DNA of 64,000 nt, taken from positions 7,862-71,861 of the forward strand of contig JAWKHI010000038.1 in assembly GCA_041394885.1 (NCBI GenBank). Direction: 5' to 3'. The position numbers were made by a program, and so were the translations under genes. Position 1 is the stretch's first letter. Every line of letters begins with the position of its first letter. This DNA comes from DSOI01 sp041394885 (GTDB lineage Bacteria; Acidobacteriota; Terriglobia; Bryobacterales; Bryobacteraceae). The notes beneath the pieces are model-generated. The model was not told the origin of the DNA, made no database searches, and was given only the letters and a program-made list of their open reading frames with translations. Positions 32,620 to 41,250 of this stretch are shown here, piece by piece.

Positions 32620-33701
32620 CGGGATTCCGCCAGCGCCATCTCGGTAGCCCGGCGGATCAGCACGGGATCGACGCCGGTGGCGACGCGAACGTTGCCCACC
32701 GTTTCCGGAAGGACGAAGTGGACGTTGCCTTGGATCGTTTTTTTGTCGGAGTTGAGGCGCGCGAGCATGGAGCCGGGGTCCACCGCAGAGAGGGATGGGA
32801 TGGCGCCATAGGCATCGATGGATCGCAGAATGCGCTGCCGGTCTTCTTCCGGCGTCACGCCCATCAGGCCTCCCAGATGCGTAACGGCCCGCATTCCGAA
32901 CGCGACGGCCTCGCCGTGGAGGAGGTAGGCGTACTGTGTTTCGGCTTCGAGCGCGTGCCCGATGGTGTGGCCGAAGTTGAGGATGCGGCGCAGGCCGCCT
33001 TCTTTTTCGTCCTCCGACACCACTTCGGCTTTGATACGGACGGATTCGGCGATCATGTCCTCGACGATTTCCGGGTCCTGGACCAGGACCTTCGAAGACT
33101 CGTCCAGCATCCGCGCGAACAGACGCGGGCTGCGAATGATGCCGCACTTGACCACTTCGTAGAGGCCGGCTCTGTACTCGCGGGCAGGCAGGGTTGCGAG
33201 CACATCCGGGTCAATGACCACAGCCAGGGGTTGGTGGAATGCGCCGATGAGATTCTTGCCGGAGACGAGATTGGCTCCGGTCTTGCCGCCGACCGAGGCG
33301 TCGACCTGGGCGAGCAGAGTGGTGGGCACCTGGATCACCGGAACGCCGCGCATGAAGATGGCGGCGAGGAACCCGCCGAGGTCGCCCACGATGCCTCCGC
33401 CGAAAGCGATCACGATGCTCGAGCGATCGGCGCCGCGCTGCACCATCTGTTCGGCCAGAGCTTCCACTTCGGCGATCCGCTTGCGCTGCTCGCCGCCGGG
33501 AAAGACGAGTTTCTCCATGGGGGCCGAGGTCTCGAGCCCTGCCTCCAACGCGGCGCCATGCAGACTCCAAACGTCTTCGGTGGTCACGACGAAAATTTTG
33601 CCGGCTTTTGCCGGGAGGAAATCGCCAACGGAGGCGAGGGCGCCGCGGGAGACGACGCACGGGTATTCGCGCGCAGGTGTCCGCACCGAAAATGTGGGCA
33701 T
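32616..33701 (-). CDS. aroB: 3-dehydroquinate synthase
   Basis: The product is 361 aa from ATG 33701 (MPTFSVRTPAREYPCVV), the standard length. It converts DAHP to 3-dehydroquinate using NAD+ and a divalent metal. Visible are VFPGGEQRKRIAE, the NAD-binding AFGGGIVGDLGGFLAAIFMR, PTTLLAQVDASVGGKTGANL, the metal-ligand region FNFGHTIGHALE (preceded by L) and LLHGEAVAFGM. It is followed by ubiE with a 4-bp overlap. A start further upstream would invade the region of the divergent nadB. Confidence 0.95.
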   Translation of the reverse strand: MPTFSVRTPAREYPCVVSRGALASVGDFLPAKAGKIFVVTTEDVWSLHGAALEAGLETSAPMEKLVFPGGEQRKRIAEVEALAEQMVQRGADRSSIVIAFGGGIVGDLGGFLAAIFMRGVPVIQVPTTLLAQVDASVGGKTGANLVSGKNLIGAFHQPLAVVIDPDVLATLPAREYRAGLYEVVKCGIIRSPRLFARMLDESSKVLVQDPEIVEDMIAESVRIKAEVVSEDEKEGGLRRILNFGHTIGHALEAETQYAYLLHGEAVAFGMRAVTHLGGLMGVTPEEDRQRILRSIDAYGAIPSLSAVDPGSMLARLNSDKKTIQGNVHFVLPETVGNVRVATGVDPVLIRRATEMALAESR

Positions 33702-33708
33702 AAAGACG

Positions 33709-35283
33709 TTGTACCATGAGGACATCACACCCTCGAACGGAACAATTCTCAAAGCCGATTTTCTTGTCATCGGGGCCGGTGTCGCCGGACTGCGGGCGGC
33801 GATCGAACTTGCGCCCGCGGGCCAGGTGCTGGTGCTGGCCAAGGGCGAACCGAAGGAATCTTCGTCGGAATATGCACAGGGCGGCATCGCGGCGGCGCTG
33901 GCCGATGACGATGAGGTCTCGCTCCACGAACAGGATACGCTCGCGGCGGGCGACGGGTTGTGTGACCGGGACGCGGTGCACACGCTGGTGGAAGAGGGCC
34001 CGCGGGCAATCGAGGATCTCATCGCGTGGGGAGCCGAGTTTGACCGCGAGGGTCCGAAGCTTTCGTTCACGCGCGAAGGGGCGCACTCGCGCAACCGGAT
34101 CCTGCACGCGCATGGCGATTCGACGGGGCGCGAAATCGTGCGGACGCTTTGGCAGAAAGCGAACACGTTCCCGACGATCCGAGTGCTCACGTTCACGGCG
34201 ATCATCGAGTTGCTGGATCGCGACGGCGCGGTGACCGGGGCGCTGGCCTTCGACGCGTGGTCCGGCCAAGCGGTGTTCATTTCGGCGCGCGCCGTGCTGC
34301 TGGCCACCGGAGGGCTGGGGCGGGTGTATGCTGCGACGACGAATCCGGACGTAGCCACCGGCGACGGCGTTGCGCTGGCCTACCGGGCGGGCGCGGAAGT
34401 AGCCGACATCGAATTCGTGCAATTCCATCCGACGGCGCTGCATCTGGCCGGTGCGCCCTGCTTCCTGCTGTCGGAAGCCTTGCGCGGCGAAGGGGCCTAC
34501 TTGCGCAATGAGCAGGGAGAGCGGTTCATGAGCCGGTATCACGAGTTGGGGGAGTTGGCTCCGCGTGATGTGGTGTCCCGTTCCATCGTGCAGGAAATTC
34601 AGCTGACGGGGTCCCAGGACGTTTTTCTCGATTTGACACACTTCGAGCCGGGACGAGTGAGCAAGCGGTTTCCGCGCATTTATGAGACATGTCTGCGATT
34701 CGGCATTGATTTGGCCACCACGCCGGCCCCGGTGCATCCAGCGGCGCACTATGCGATGGGTGGGGTCCGCACAGACCTGATGGGCCAGACCAGCGTACCG
34801 AATCTGTATGCAGCGGGAGAGGTGGCGGCGACGGGTGTCCATGGAGCGAACCGGCTGGCGAGCAACTCGCTGTTGGAAGGGCTGGTATTCGGAGCGCGAG
34901 CGGGGAAAGCCATGCGCGAGCAGGCGGGATTGCTGCGATATGAGCCGGATCCCGTGGAGGTGGCGCGGTTTCCGGAAATTTCAGAAGGCGAACTGAGAGC
35001 GCTCGCGTGGCGGGATCTGGGTGTAGTTCGCGAGGGGAAGACGCTGGAGGCGGCGATTGCAACGCTAGAGGGTACGCCGCTCGAGGCGCGGCAAACCGCA
35101 CCGCGTCTGGACTACGAGGTCCGCAACATGCATCAATTGGCCCTGCTGATCGCGCGGTGCGCAGCCGCGCGGGAGGAGAGCCGGGGCGGACACTGGAGGA
35201 TCGACTATCCAACCAAGTCGCCCCGGTTTCAAAAGCACTCCTCAATCCGGCTGAAGGAAACGGAAGTCAAGTTCCGGGATTGA
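33709..35283 (+). CDS. nadB: L-aspartate oxidase
   Basis: The product is 524 aa. No ATG or GTG precedes the FAD-binding motif in this frame, so I use TTG 33709; this leaves only 7 bp to the divergent aroB start and no room for separate promoters, and the true start may differ. The flavoprotein makes iminoaspartate for NAD synthesis. Features: DFLVIGAGVAGLRAAIELA, SSEYAQGGIAAAL, LLATGGLGRVYAATTNP, DIEFVQFHPTALHL, GGVRTDLMGQTSVPNLYAAG and GANRLASNSLLEGLVFG. A hairpin overlaps its stop. Confidence 0.93.
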   Translation: MYHEDITPSNGTILKADFLVIGAGVAGLRAAIELAPAGQVLVLAKGEPKESSSEYAQGGIAAALADDDEVSLHEQDTLAAGDGLCDRDAVHTLVEEGPRAIEDLIAWGAEFDREGPKLSFTREGAHSRNRILHAHGDSTGREIVRTLWQKANTFPTIRVLTFTAIIELLDRDGAVTGALAFDAWSGQAVFISARAVLLATGGLGRVYAATTNPDVATGDGVALAYRAGAEVADIEFVQFHPTALHLAGAPCFLLSEALRGEGAYLRNEQGERFMSRYHELGELAPRDVVSRSIVQEIQLTGSQDVFLDLTHFEPGRVSKRFPRIYETCLRFGIDLATTPAPVHPAAHYAMGGVRTDLMGQTSVPNLYAAGEVAATGVHGANRLASNSLLEGLVFGARAGKAMREQAGLLRYEPDPVEVARFPEISEGELRALAWRDLGVVREGKTLEAAIATLEGTPLEARQTAPRLDYEVRNMHQLALLIARCAAAREESRGGHWRIDYPTKSPRFQKHSSIRLKETEVKFRD

Positions 35284-35293
35284 GCCCGGAACT
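35270..35293. terminator. Hairpin spanning the nadB stop, between convergent genes
   Basis: AGTTCCGGG at 35270-35278 pairs perfectly with CCCGGAACT at 35285-35293 across a 6-base loop containing the TGA stop. It lies between the convergent nadB and PEP-CTERM genes. No U-tract follows on either strand, so its role as a terminator is weakly supported. Confidence 0.45.
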
Positions 35294-35307
35294 CGCGGTC
35301 ATCTCAA

Positions 35308-36063
35308 CTACGCCCGTTTCCGGCGAAGCAGGGTTACGCCCGCCAACCCGAGGCTGAGCAGGACCATGGAACCCGGCTCCGGACTATTGGTTACGGGAGC
35401 CGATACGGTGACACCGGAAATAGCTCCCCCGACCACAGCACTGTCGAACCGGATTTCGTCGGCGAAGATCCAGGCGTCGCGATAGAGGAGGCGGACGATG
35501 ACGCGATCGGTGGAAAGCCCGGTGACGTCGAGGTCATACCATTTGGGATCGGAGGTGACCGGATCTACGAGATTGAACAGCTTGGAATAGGTGAACACGC
35601 CGGCGGTTTCACCGAGAACCTCCACCGCAAGCGGCGGACGCACTCCGCCGAAACCATTGGAGTCGTCCACGTGGACGCTCAGTGTGCCGAAGGGTTGGCT
35701 TGCTCCAAACAGAAAGGTAAACCGCGGATTTTCACCCAGACCGGGGTGGCAATTGGGGTCAACACCCACCAAGCAACGGTTCCCGCTCAGGTCAAAGGGA
35801 ATCACGAGCCAACCCACCCATGGGGCGGCGTTCTCAAACCAGTTGGTTGTCACCGTGGCGCCATCGGTCAACTGACCGGTACCGCCCGACAGCGTGGCAT
35901 AGGGCGTCGTTGTGCTGCCGACACCCGAATAGCTGTCGTCATAATAGGTGAAGAAACCCGTCCCACCATTGGGGCCGGTGTACGACGTAGGAAGAATCGG
36001 TGCGCCCCAAGCTGCGAGAACGAATATCAGGGCACACGAACAGCGAACGAACGTTTTTCTCAT
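35308..36063 (-). CDS. PEP-CTERM sorting-domain secreted protein
   Basis: The product is 251 aa with a signal peptide (MRKTFVRCSCALIFVLAAWGA). It ends SPEPGS, a hydrophobic helix (MVLLSLGLAGVTLL) and RRKRA, the exosortase sorting signal. The middle is beta-rich with DLDVTGLSTDRVIVRLLYRD and a hydrophobic core suggesting a jelly-roll or carbohydrate-binding-like module; that is by eye. Two cysteines (RCLVGVDPNCH) may form a bond. Surface location is expected. It converges on nadB with a 24-bp gap. Confidence 0.87.
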   Translation of the reverse strand: MRKTFVRCSCALIFVLAAWGAPILPTSYTGPNGGTGFFTYYDDSYSGVGSTTTPYATLSGGTGQLTDGATVTTNWFENAAPWVGWLVIPFDLSGNRCLVGVDPNCHPGLGENPRFTFLFGASQPFGTLSVHVDDSNGFGGVRPPLAVEVLGETAGVFTYSKLFNLVDPVTSDPKWYDLDVTGLSTDRVIVRLLYRDAWIFADEIRFDSAVVGGAISGVTVSAPVTNSPEPGSMVLLSLGLAGVTLLRRKRA

Positions 36064-36218
36064 CTCTTTTTACCTGCTCCTCCAAGCCGGCTAGTACTAC
36101 GCACCGGGCTACTGATTCTTATAACGCGTCCTAGGACTAAAGTAAAGTCCCCCCGCTCCGCCAGATCAATATTTGAGCCCAAACGGGGGGAGCCGATGCC
36201 AGGCGGGATGCCGCTACA

Positions 36219-36770
36219 ATGGAACGAGTGTCTCGACAACGTATTCGTTCCACAACGATCCTGTGTGTGCGCCGGAACGGCAAGGTGGTGATGGCGGGCG
36301 ATGGCCAGGTAACCATGGGCGGCGAAGTTCTCAAGGATTCCGCCAACAAACTGCGCCGTCTTTATAAAGATCAGATTCTAGCAGGCTTCGCGGGATCCAC
36401 CGCGGACGCGTTCTCCCTGTTCGCGCGTTTCGAGTCCAAGCTCGAACAGCACGGAGGCAACCTCTCGCGGAGCGTGGTGGAACTGGCGAAGGACTGGAGG
36501 ACCGATCGTGTTCTCAGGCACTTGGAGGCCCTGCTGCTGGTAGCCGATACCCGGAACAGTTATCTGGTGAGCGGCACCGGAGACGTTATAGAACCCGACG
36601 CCGACGTGGCTTCTATCGGTTCGGGAGGCGGTTTTGCGAAAGCGGCGGCTGTTGCGTTGTTTGAAAACACAGAGCTAGAGGCGCGAGCGATCGCGGAGAA
36701 AGCAATGAAGATCGCGGGCGAGATCTGTATCTACACGAATCTACAGATTCGCTACGAGGAACTGGGCTAA
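36219..36770 (+). CDS. hslV: ATP-dependent protease subunit HslV
   Basis: The product is 183 aa, the peptidase subunit of the HslVU (ClpYQ) proteasome-like protease. The active N-terminal threonine follows an 11-residue propeptide (MERVSRQRIRS, then TTILCVRRNGKVVMAGDGQ). The SANKLRRLY and IGSGGGFAKAAAVAL segments fit the family. GTG at 36228 is a less likely start. The stop is 5 bp before hslU. Substrates are misfolded or short-lived proteins. Confidence 0.96.
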   Translation: MERVSRQRIRSTTILCVRRNGKVVMAGDGQVTMGGEVLKDSANKLRRLYKDQILAGFAGSTADAFSLFARFESKLEQHGGNLSRSVVELAKDWRTDRVLRHLEALLLVADTRNSYLVSGTGDVIEPDADVASIGSGGGFAKAAAVALFENTELEARAIAEKAMKIAGEICIYTNLQIRYEELG

Positions 36771-36775
36771 CGATC

Positions 36776-38134
36776 ATGGTGATTTACCTTCCCTCCCAAT
36801 CCACGGGCGAATCCCCCCAATTGGATGAGCTTACACCCCGCGAAATAGTTGCCGAGATGGACAAATATGTTATCGGCCAGGCCGATGCAAAGAAGGCGGT
36901 GGCGATCGCGCTTCGGAACCGGATCCGGCGTCAAAAGCTGGAACCCGACATGGCCGATGAAGTGATGCCCAAGAACATCCTGATGATCGGCCCCACCGGG
37001 GTTGGCAAGACGGAGCTGGCGCGGCGGCTGGCCAAGCTTGCCAATTCGCCCTTTCTGAAAGTGGAAGCGAGTAAGTTCACCGAGGTGGGCTACGTCGGGC
37101 GTGACGTCGAATCCATGATTCGGGATCTGGTGGAGATCTCGATCGATATGGTGCGGGACGAGAAATTGGACGAGGTGGCGGAGCGGGCCGAACGGAACGC
37201 GGAGGAGCGGCTGCTGGACCTGTTGATGCCACCGCAACCGGAGTCCACCGACAGCGTGGAGCGGACGCGGGACAAGCTGCGGGAGCGGCTGCGCGCGGGC
37301 AAACTGGATGACCGCACCGTGGAAATCGACGTAAAGGAACGCGGACCGACGTTCGAGATCACCACGAACATGGGCGTGGAAGAGATGGACGTCAACCTGA
37401 AGGACATGATCCCGAGCCTTTTCGCGCCACGGTCGCGGAAGCGCAAGATGCGGGTGGGCGAGGCGCTCGAGTACCTGATCCAGGAAGAAGAGCAGAAGCT
37501 GGTGGACATGGATCAGGTGACGCGCACCGCCATCGAGCGTGTGGAGCGCAATGGGATTATCTTTCTCGACGAAGTGGACAAGATTGCCGGACGCGAGGGC
37601 GGGCAGGGTCCGGACGTGAGCCGCGAGGGCGTGCAGCGCGACATTCTGCCGATCGTGGAAGGCACGACGGTGAACACGCGCTACGGCTTCGTCCGTACGG
37701 ACCACATTCTGTTCATCGCCGCCGGGGCGTTTCACGTGTCCAAGCCGAGTGACCTGATTCCGGAACTGCAGGGACGGTTCCCGATCCGGGTGGAGTTGCA
37801 GTCACTGAGCGAAGCCGATTTTATCCGGATCTTGAAGGAGCCGAAGAACGCGCTGGTGAAGCAGTACACCGCACTGCTCGAGACCGAGGGGATCCACCTT
37901 ACCTTCACAGAGGATTCGCTAGAAGAGATCGCGCGGATGGCGGCGGCGGTGAATCGCGATACCGAGAACATCGGCGCGCGGCGGCTGCACACGATCATGG
38001 AGAAGGTGCTCGAGGAGATTTCCTTCGCGGGCCCCGATCTGAAGAAGAAGAACATTCGCATCGACGCCAACTACGTGCGGGAGCAATTGAGCGCGATTGT
38101 GAAGGATCAGGACCTGAGCCGGTATATCCTGTGA
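36776..38134 (+). CDS. hslU: ATP-dependent protease ATPase subunit HslU
   Basis: The product is 452 aa. HslU unfolds proteins and feeds them to HslV. The AAA+ core has the Walker A MIGPTGVGKTELARRLA, the GYVGRDVE pore-loop-1 region, the Walker B GIIFLDEVDKIAG, and the sensor-2 region ENIGARRLHTIMEKVLEE. The intermediate I domain carries coiled and charged stretches (about 150-230). The stop overlaps the GTG start of the following lipoprotein gene by 4 bp. Confidence 0.96.
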   Translation: MVIYLPSQSTGESPQLDELTPREIVAEMDKYVIGQADAKKAVAIALRNRIRRQKLEPDMADEVMPKNILMIGPTGVGKTELARRLAKLANSPFLKVEASKFTEVGYVGRDVESMIRDLVEISIDMVRDEKLDEVAERAERNAEERLLDLLMPPQPESTDSVERTRDKLRERLRAGKLDDRTVEIDVKERGPTFEITTNMGVEEMDVNLKDMIPSLFAPRSRKRKMRVGEALEYLIQEEEQKLVDMDQVTRTAIERVERNGIIFLDEVDKIAGREGGQGPDVSREGVQRDILPIVEGTTVNTRYGFVRTDHILFIAAGAFHVSKPSDLIPELQGRFPIRVELQSLSEADFIRILKEPKNALVKQYTALLETEGIHLTFTEDSLEEIARMAAAVNRDTENIGARRLHTIMEKVLEEISFAGPDLKKKNIRIDANYVREQLSAIVKDQDLSRYIL

Positions 38135-39066
38135 AACCGGCGGGCATTGTCTGCTTGGCGGCCGTGGTTACGGGCTGCGGATACGTTGGGGATCCGCAAC
38201 CACCGGCCCTACACATTCCGGCCCCGATCCTGGATCTGGCGGCGATGCAAACGGGCGATTCCATTCGTGTCCGCTTCACGGTGCCCGATCGCACCACCGA
38301 CGGGCTGCCGATGGCTTCGGTGGAAGCGGTAGACCTTCGATTCGATGAGGAACCCGTCGCGGTGACGGCCACCGAGCCCGGTCCGATCGAGGTGCGGGTG
38401 CCGCTGGCACCCTGGGTGGGCAAACAGATCCGGATTCAAGTGCGAGTGGCGTCGGACAAGGGGCGATGGTCAGAAAATCCGGCTGTGGTGGATTTGACGG
38501 CGATCGCCGCGCTTGCGCCTCCGGCGAACGTCACCGCGGAGTCCGACCCGCGGGGGCTGCGTCTTCGATGGACGGCGGTGCCGGGTGGCTCCGTGGTGGT
38601 GAGCCGAAGGAATCCGGCGACGGCGCAGTTTGACGATGTGGAACGAGTGTCCGGCGATACATGGGTGGATTCCGGAGCGCCCTATGGCACGCCCCAAACC
38701 TACCGGGTGCGAGCCACCGCGCCGGCCGGGGCATCATGGGCGGACAGCGAGTTCTCGCCTGAGATCGCGTTCACGCCGGTAGACAGTTTCGCGCCGGCGA
38801 CGCCCACGAAACTGGCGGCGGTGGCAGGGCTCAATGCGATCGAACTGGCGTGGGAGCAATCCCCGGAGCCCGACACCGCGGGCTACCAGGTGTACCGGGC
38901 GGGCGAGGAAGGGGAATTCGAGCGGTTGGGAGAGCGGACGGCGGCGGCCAGTTACAGCGACTCGAAGGTGGAAAGCGGGAAGACCTACCGCTACGCGGTC
39001 ACCGCGGTCGACACCGCCGGGAACGAGAGCGCGCGATCAGAGCCGCTGGCGGCCACAGCGCCATGA
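38131..39066 (+). CDS. Lipoprotein with fibronectin type III-like domains
   Basis: The product is 311 aa from GTG 38131. The N-terminus has a lipobox (AAVVTGCGYVG), so the mature protein should be lipid-anchored at its Cys. It contains two or more FN3-like modules: APPANVTAESDPRGLRLRWT with VVVSRRNP, and the later TPTKLAAVAGLNAIELAWE with AGYQVYRAGEEGEFER and KTYRYAVTAVDTAGN. Function is likely protein or surface binding. It is translationally coupled to hslU (4-bp overlap) and tadA (4-bp overlap). Confidence 0.85.
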   Translation: MKPAGIVCLAAVVTGCGYVGDPQPPALHIPAPILDLAAMQTGDSIRVRFTVPDRTTDGLPMASVEAVDLRFDEEPVAVTATEPGPIEVRVPLAPWVGKQIRIQVRVASDKGRWSENPAVVDLTAIAALAPPANVTAESDPRGLRLRWTAVPGGSVVVSRRNPATAQFDDVERVSGDTWVDSGAPYGTPQTYRVRATAPAGASWADSEFSPEIAFTPVDSFAPATPTKLAAVAGLNAIELAWEQSPEPDTAGYQVYRAGEEGEFERLGERTAAASYSDSKVESGKTYRYAVTAVDTAGNESARSEPLAATAP

Positions 39067-39593
39067 CGGACCAAGTCCGGTTCATGCGCGCGGCGCTCGA
39101 CGAGGCGCGTCGCGGCGAGCAGGCGGGGGAGGTTCCGGTGGGGGCCGTGATCGTAGCAGGCGGAGAGATCGTCTCCCGCGCGCACAATCAGCCTATCGGG
39201 CAGTGCGATCCAACCGCGCACGCCGAAATTCTGGCACTGCGCGAGGCGGGCCGGCGGCTGGGCAACTACCGGCTCGAGCAAGCGGATCTGTATGTGACGC
39301 TCGAACCCTGCGCGATGTGCGCGGGGGCGTTGGTGAACGCCCGCATCCGGCGCGTGGTGTTTGGATGCCGCGATCTGCGATTCGGAGGGATGCGAAGCAA
39401 ATTTCAGATCGCGGACTCAGATCTGTTGAATCACAAAGTGGAAATCGTGGAGGGGGTGCTGGGCGGCGAATGCCAAGCCTTGCTGCAGGAGTTCTTCCAG
39501 CGGCGCCGGGAGGAGGCTATGGCCCCGGCGTCTGAAACCGGAAGTCGCACACCGGCCAGGGAGCGAAGCTCATCTGAAGATCGCCGCGATTGA
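39063..39593 (+). CDS. tadA: tRNA(adenine-34) deaminase
   Basis: The product is 176 aa. It makes inosine at position 34 of tRNA-Arg(ACG). The zinc signature is complete: HAE (H53, E55) in PTAHAEILALR and PCAMC (C83, C86) in EPCAMCAGAL. The N-terminus MTDQVRFMRAALDEAR and GEVPVGAVIV are typical. The C-terminal 25 residues are charged and unrelated, possibly an extension from read-through. The 3' end overlaps the convergent 39517-39966 gene by 77 bp. Confidence 0.93.
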   Translation: MTDQVRFMRAALDEARRGEQAGEVPVGAVIVAGGEIVSRAHNQPIGQCDPTAHAEILALREAGRRLGNYRLEQADLYVTLEPCAMCAGALVNARIRRVVFGCRDLRFGGMRSKFQIADSDLLNHKVEIVEGVLGGECQALLQEFFQRRREEAMAPASETGSRTPARERSSSEDRRD

Positions 39594-39966
39594 CCCAGAG
39601 GGGCACTGGCTCAGCGTTGCCGAACTTCACGGTCTGGATAATGCCATTGCGGCAATGTTGCGACTTCACAATCTGCAAGGCGTTCATGTCGTTCTTGGGA
39701 CCCCAATCCGATAGGAACTTCTCGTAGTTGTAGTCGCGGCACGGTTTCTCCTGCGTACAGCCCCAGAGCGCATAGGCGGCTGCGTATTGCTGGGTACGGA
39801 GAAGCTCGAAGAAATGTTTGGCCTGCTGCTTCTCGCGATAGTCCCTGAAGAGGAAATAGCCGGCCAATCCAACGACGAAAATGACGCCGAGGGCCATCAA
39901 GAGGCGGTTGCGGATTCGCTCCCGCCGTTCATCGCCCTGGCCGTAGCCTTCGAGGTAGTTGCTCAT
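39517..39966 (-). CDS. Membrane-anchored protein of unknown function
   Basis: I take ATG 39966 (MSNYLEGYGQGDERRERIRN), giving 149 aa, since the longer frame upstream lacks membrane or signal features. One hydrophobic helix (RLLMALGVIFVVGLAGYFLF, about 21-40) anchors it. The outside has AAAYALWGCTQEKPCRDYNY and SDWGPKNDM, with three or four cysteines that may form bonds. No known domain. It lies 95 bp downstream of the OmpH-like gene and is probably part of the minus-strand unit 43300-39517. Confidence 0.7.
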   Translation of the reverse strand: MSNYLEGYGQGDERRERIRNRLLMALGVIFVVGLAGYFLFRDYREKQQAKHFFELLRTQQYAAAYALWGCTQEKPCRDYNYEKFLSDWGPKNDMNALQIVKSQHCRNGIIQTVKFGNAEPVPLWVNRGDLQMSFAPWPVCDFRFQTPGP

Positions 39967-40060
39967 CGCGATTCCCTTCGTGCCGTGCCACTGGTTTCCA
40001 GCCCGCTGCGGCGCCAAACCGATCCGCAGGCCGATCCCCAACGTGATGGAGCCTCCGAGC

Positions 40061-40588
40061 TTACGGGGCCGGCGGATGAGCCTTGTCGTAGGCCGCGGTG
40101 GCGTCCTTGGTTATGTCGAGTGCGGGCTTGGAATAGATCGTGGTGCTAACATCCACCACCACGTCGAGGCCCTTCTCTTCCGCCAGTTTCTGAATGACGG
40201 TTCTCATCTTCTGAGAGGCGACGCCGAGGATGTCGTTGCGTTCACGCTCCACTTCTTCCTGCAGGTCCTGCCGGAGCCGCTCTGCTTCCTTCTGCTTCTT
40301 GGTCCCCTGAGCGATCAGCTCGGCTTCGCCCTGCGCGCTCAGCTTCCCCTGCATGGTTTGTAGCTGCCGTTGGACCTCTGCCATCTCACGGGTGAGCAAG
40401 TCGAGCTTCTCTTGGCGCGGCTTGAACTTGGCCTCCATTTCGGCCTGGGCCTTTTTCAAGTCCCCGGTGTCGAGCATGGCTTTCTGCGTGTCGATAACGC
40501 CCATCTTGACTTGGGCGGTGGCCGGGGGAGCCGTCAGGAGGGCGGCGAAGGCACAAGCGCCGATTGTGGATAACAAATAGCGTGACAT
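40061..40588 (-). CDS. OmpH/Skp-family periplasmic chaperone-like protein
   Basis: The product is 175 aa with a signal peptide (MSRYLLSTIGACAFAALLTAPPATA). The mature part begins VKMGVIDTQKAMLDTGDLKKAQ, the OmpH/Skp opening, and continues as a long charged coiled coil (TREMAEVQRQLQTMQGKLSAQ; ERLRQDLQEEVERERND). It ends GLDVVVDVSTTIY, as in the family. Skp chaperones keep outer-membrane proteins soluble in the periplasm. It follows SRPBCC and phosphatase-like genes on the minus strand, with 155 bp before it. Confidence 0.88.
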   Translation of the reverse strand: MSRYLLSTIGACAFAALLTAPPATAQVKMGVIDTQKAMLDTGDLKKAQAEMEAKFKPRQEKLDLLTREMAEVQRQLQTMQGKLSAQGEAELIAQGTKKQKEAERLRQDLQEEVERERNDILGVASQKMRTVIQKLAEEKGLDVVVDVSTTIYSKPALDITKDATAAYDKAHPPAP

Positions 40589-40743
40589 GGATTTTCTTTA
40601 ACCTCTACGATAAGCCAGCTCCCAGGCTGTTAGGGCCTGTAGCGGTGGATTGCAACCGGCGGACGAGCGCACCGGCCCAGGTCCTAGCCAGGGTCAGTGG
40701 TTTTAGACGCACCCGCAGGGCAATAAGTTTCAGACTAACACAA

Positions 40744-41250
40744 TCATTGGGTTTCGACGTATCGCTTGAGTCCGGCTGCAATTGCGGCGATCTCGTCGCC
40801 TGGGCGGGCGAGAACGCGCGCGACCAGGCGGGTGAGCGGCGGCGCCACTTCGAGGTGGCTGCGGATGGTTAATCGCGTGCCCTCCTCCACTTCTTCGAGC
40901 TGGAACGAGAACCGTCCCCAGTAGGGCAGGTCCCGCTCAACCTGGGACGCTTCCACGAAGCGGCCGAGTTGAAACTGGGTCACTTCATAGGTGGCGACAA
41001 AACCGTCCTTGAAGAAGCCACGCCATTTGGTGGGGCTCAACATCTCCGCCTTGGAAAACTCGGGGTGCCACTGCGGAACCGAGTCATAGTCGGTAACGGC
41101 CAACCAAACGTCGAGGGGAGGCCTGTGAATAATAGTCTGGGTGGTGGAATCGAAGCTGCGATCCAAGGACGAGCCCACGCCCCAAGCGACAGCCGCCACA
41201 ACAGCAAGCCCCGCCAGACCCAAGACGATGGACCGTTGCGTCCGCGTCAC
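40744..41250 (-). CDS. SRPBCC-family protein with N-terminal membrane anchor
   Basis: The product is 168 aa: a hydrophobic segment (IVLGLAGLAVVAAVAWGV, residues 8-25), then a START/Bet v 1-like (SRPBCC) domain with the opening STTQTIIHRPPLDVWLAVTDY, SVPQWHPEFSK and TYEVTQFQLGRFVEASQV. Such domains bind hydrophobic ligands. It overlaps the phosphatase-like gene by 4 bp (ATGA) and is probably translated with it. The ligand is unknown. Confidence 0.85.
   Translation of the reverse strand: MTRTQRSIVLGLAGLAVVAAVAWGVGSSLDRSFDSTTQTIIHRPPLDVWLAVTDYDSVPQWHPEFSKAEMLSPTKWRGFFKDGFVATYEVTQFQLGRFVEASQVERDLPYWGRFSFQLEEVEEGTRLTIRSHLEVAPPLTRLVARVLARPGDEIAAIAAGLKRYVETQ

Noticed and set aside
32620..33147. N-terminal extension of ubiE to 33147
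   Set aside because: It lies inside aroB in another frame and has no UbiE-like sequence.
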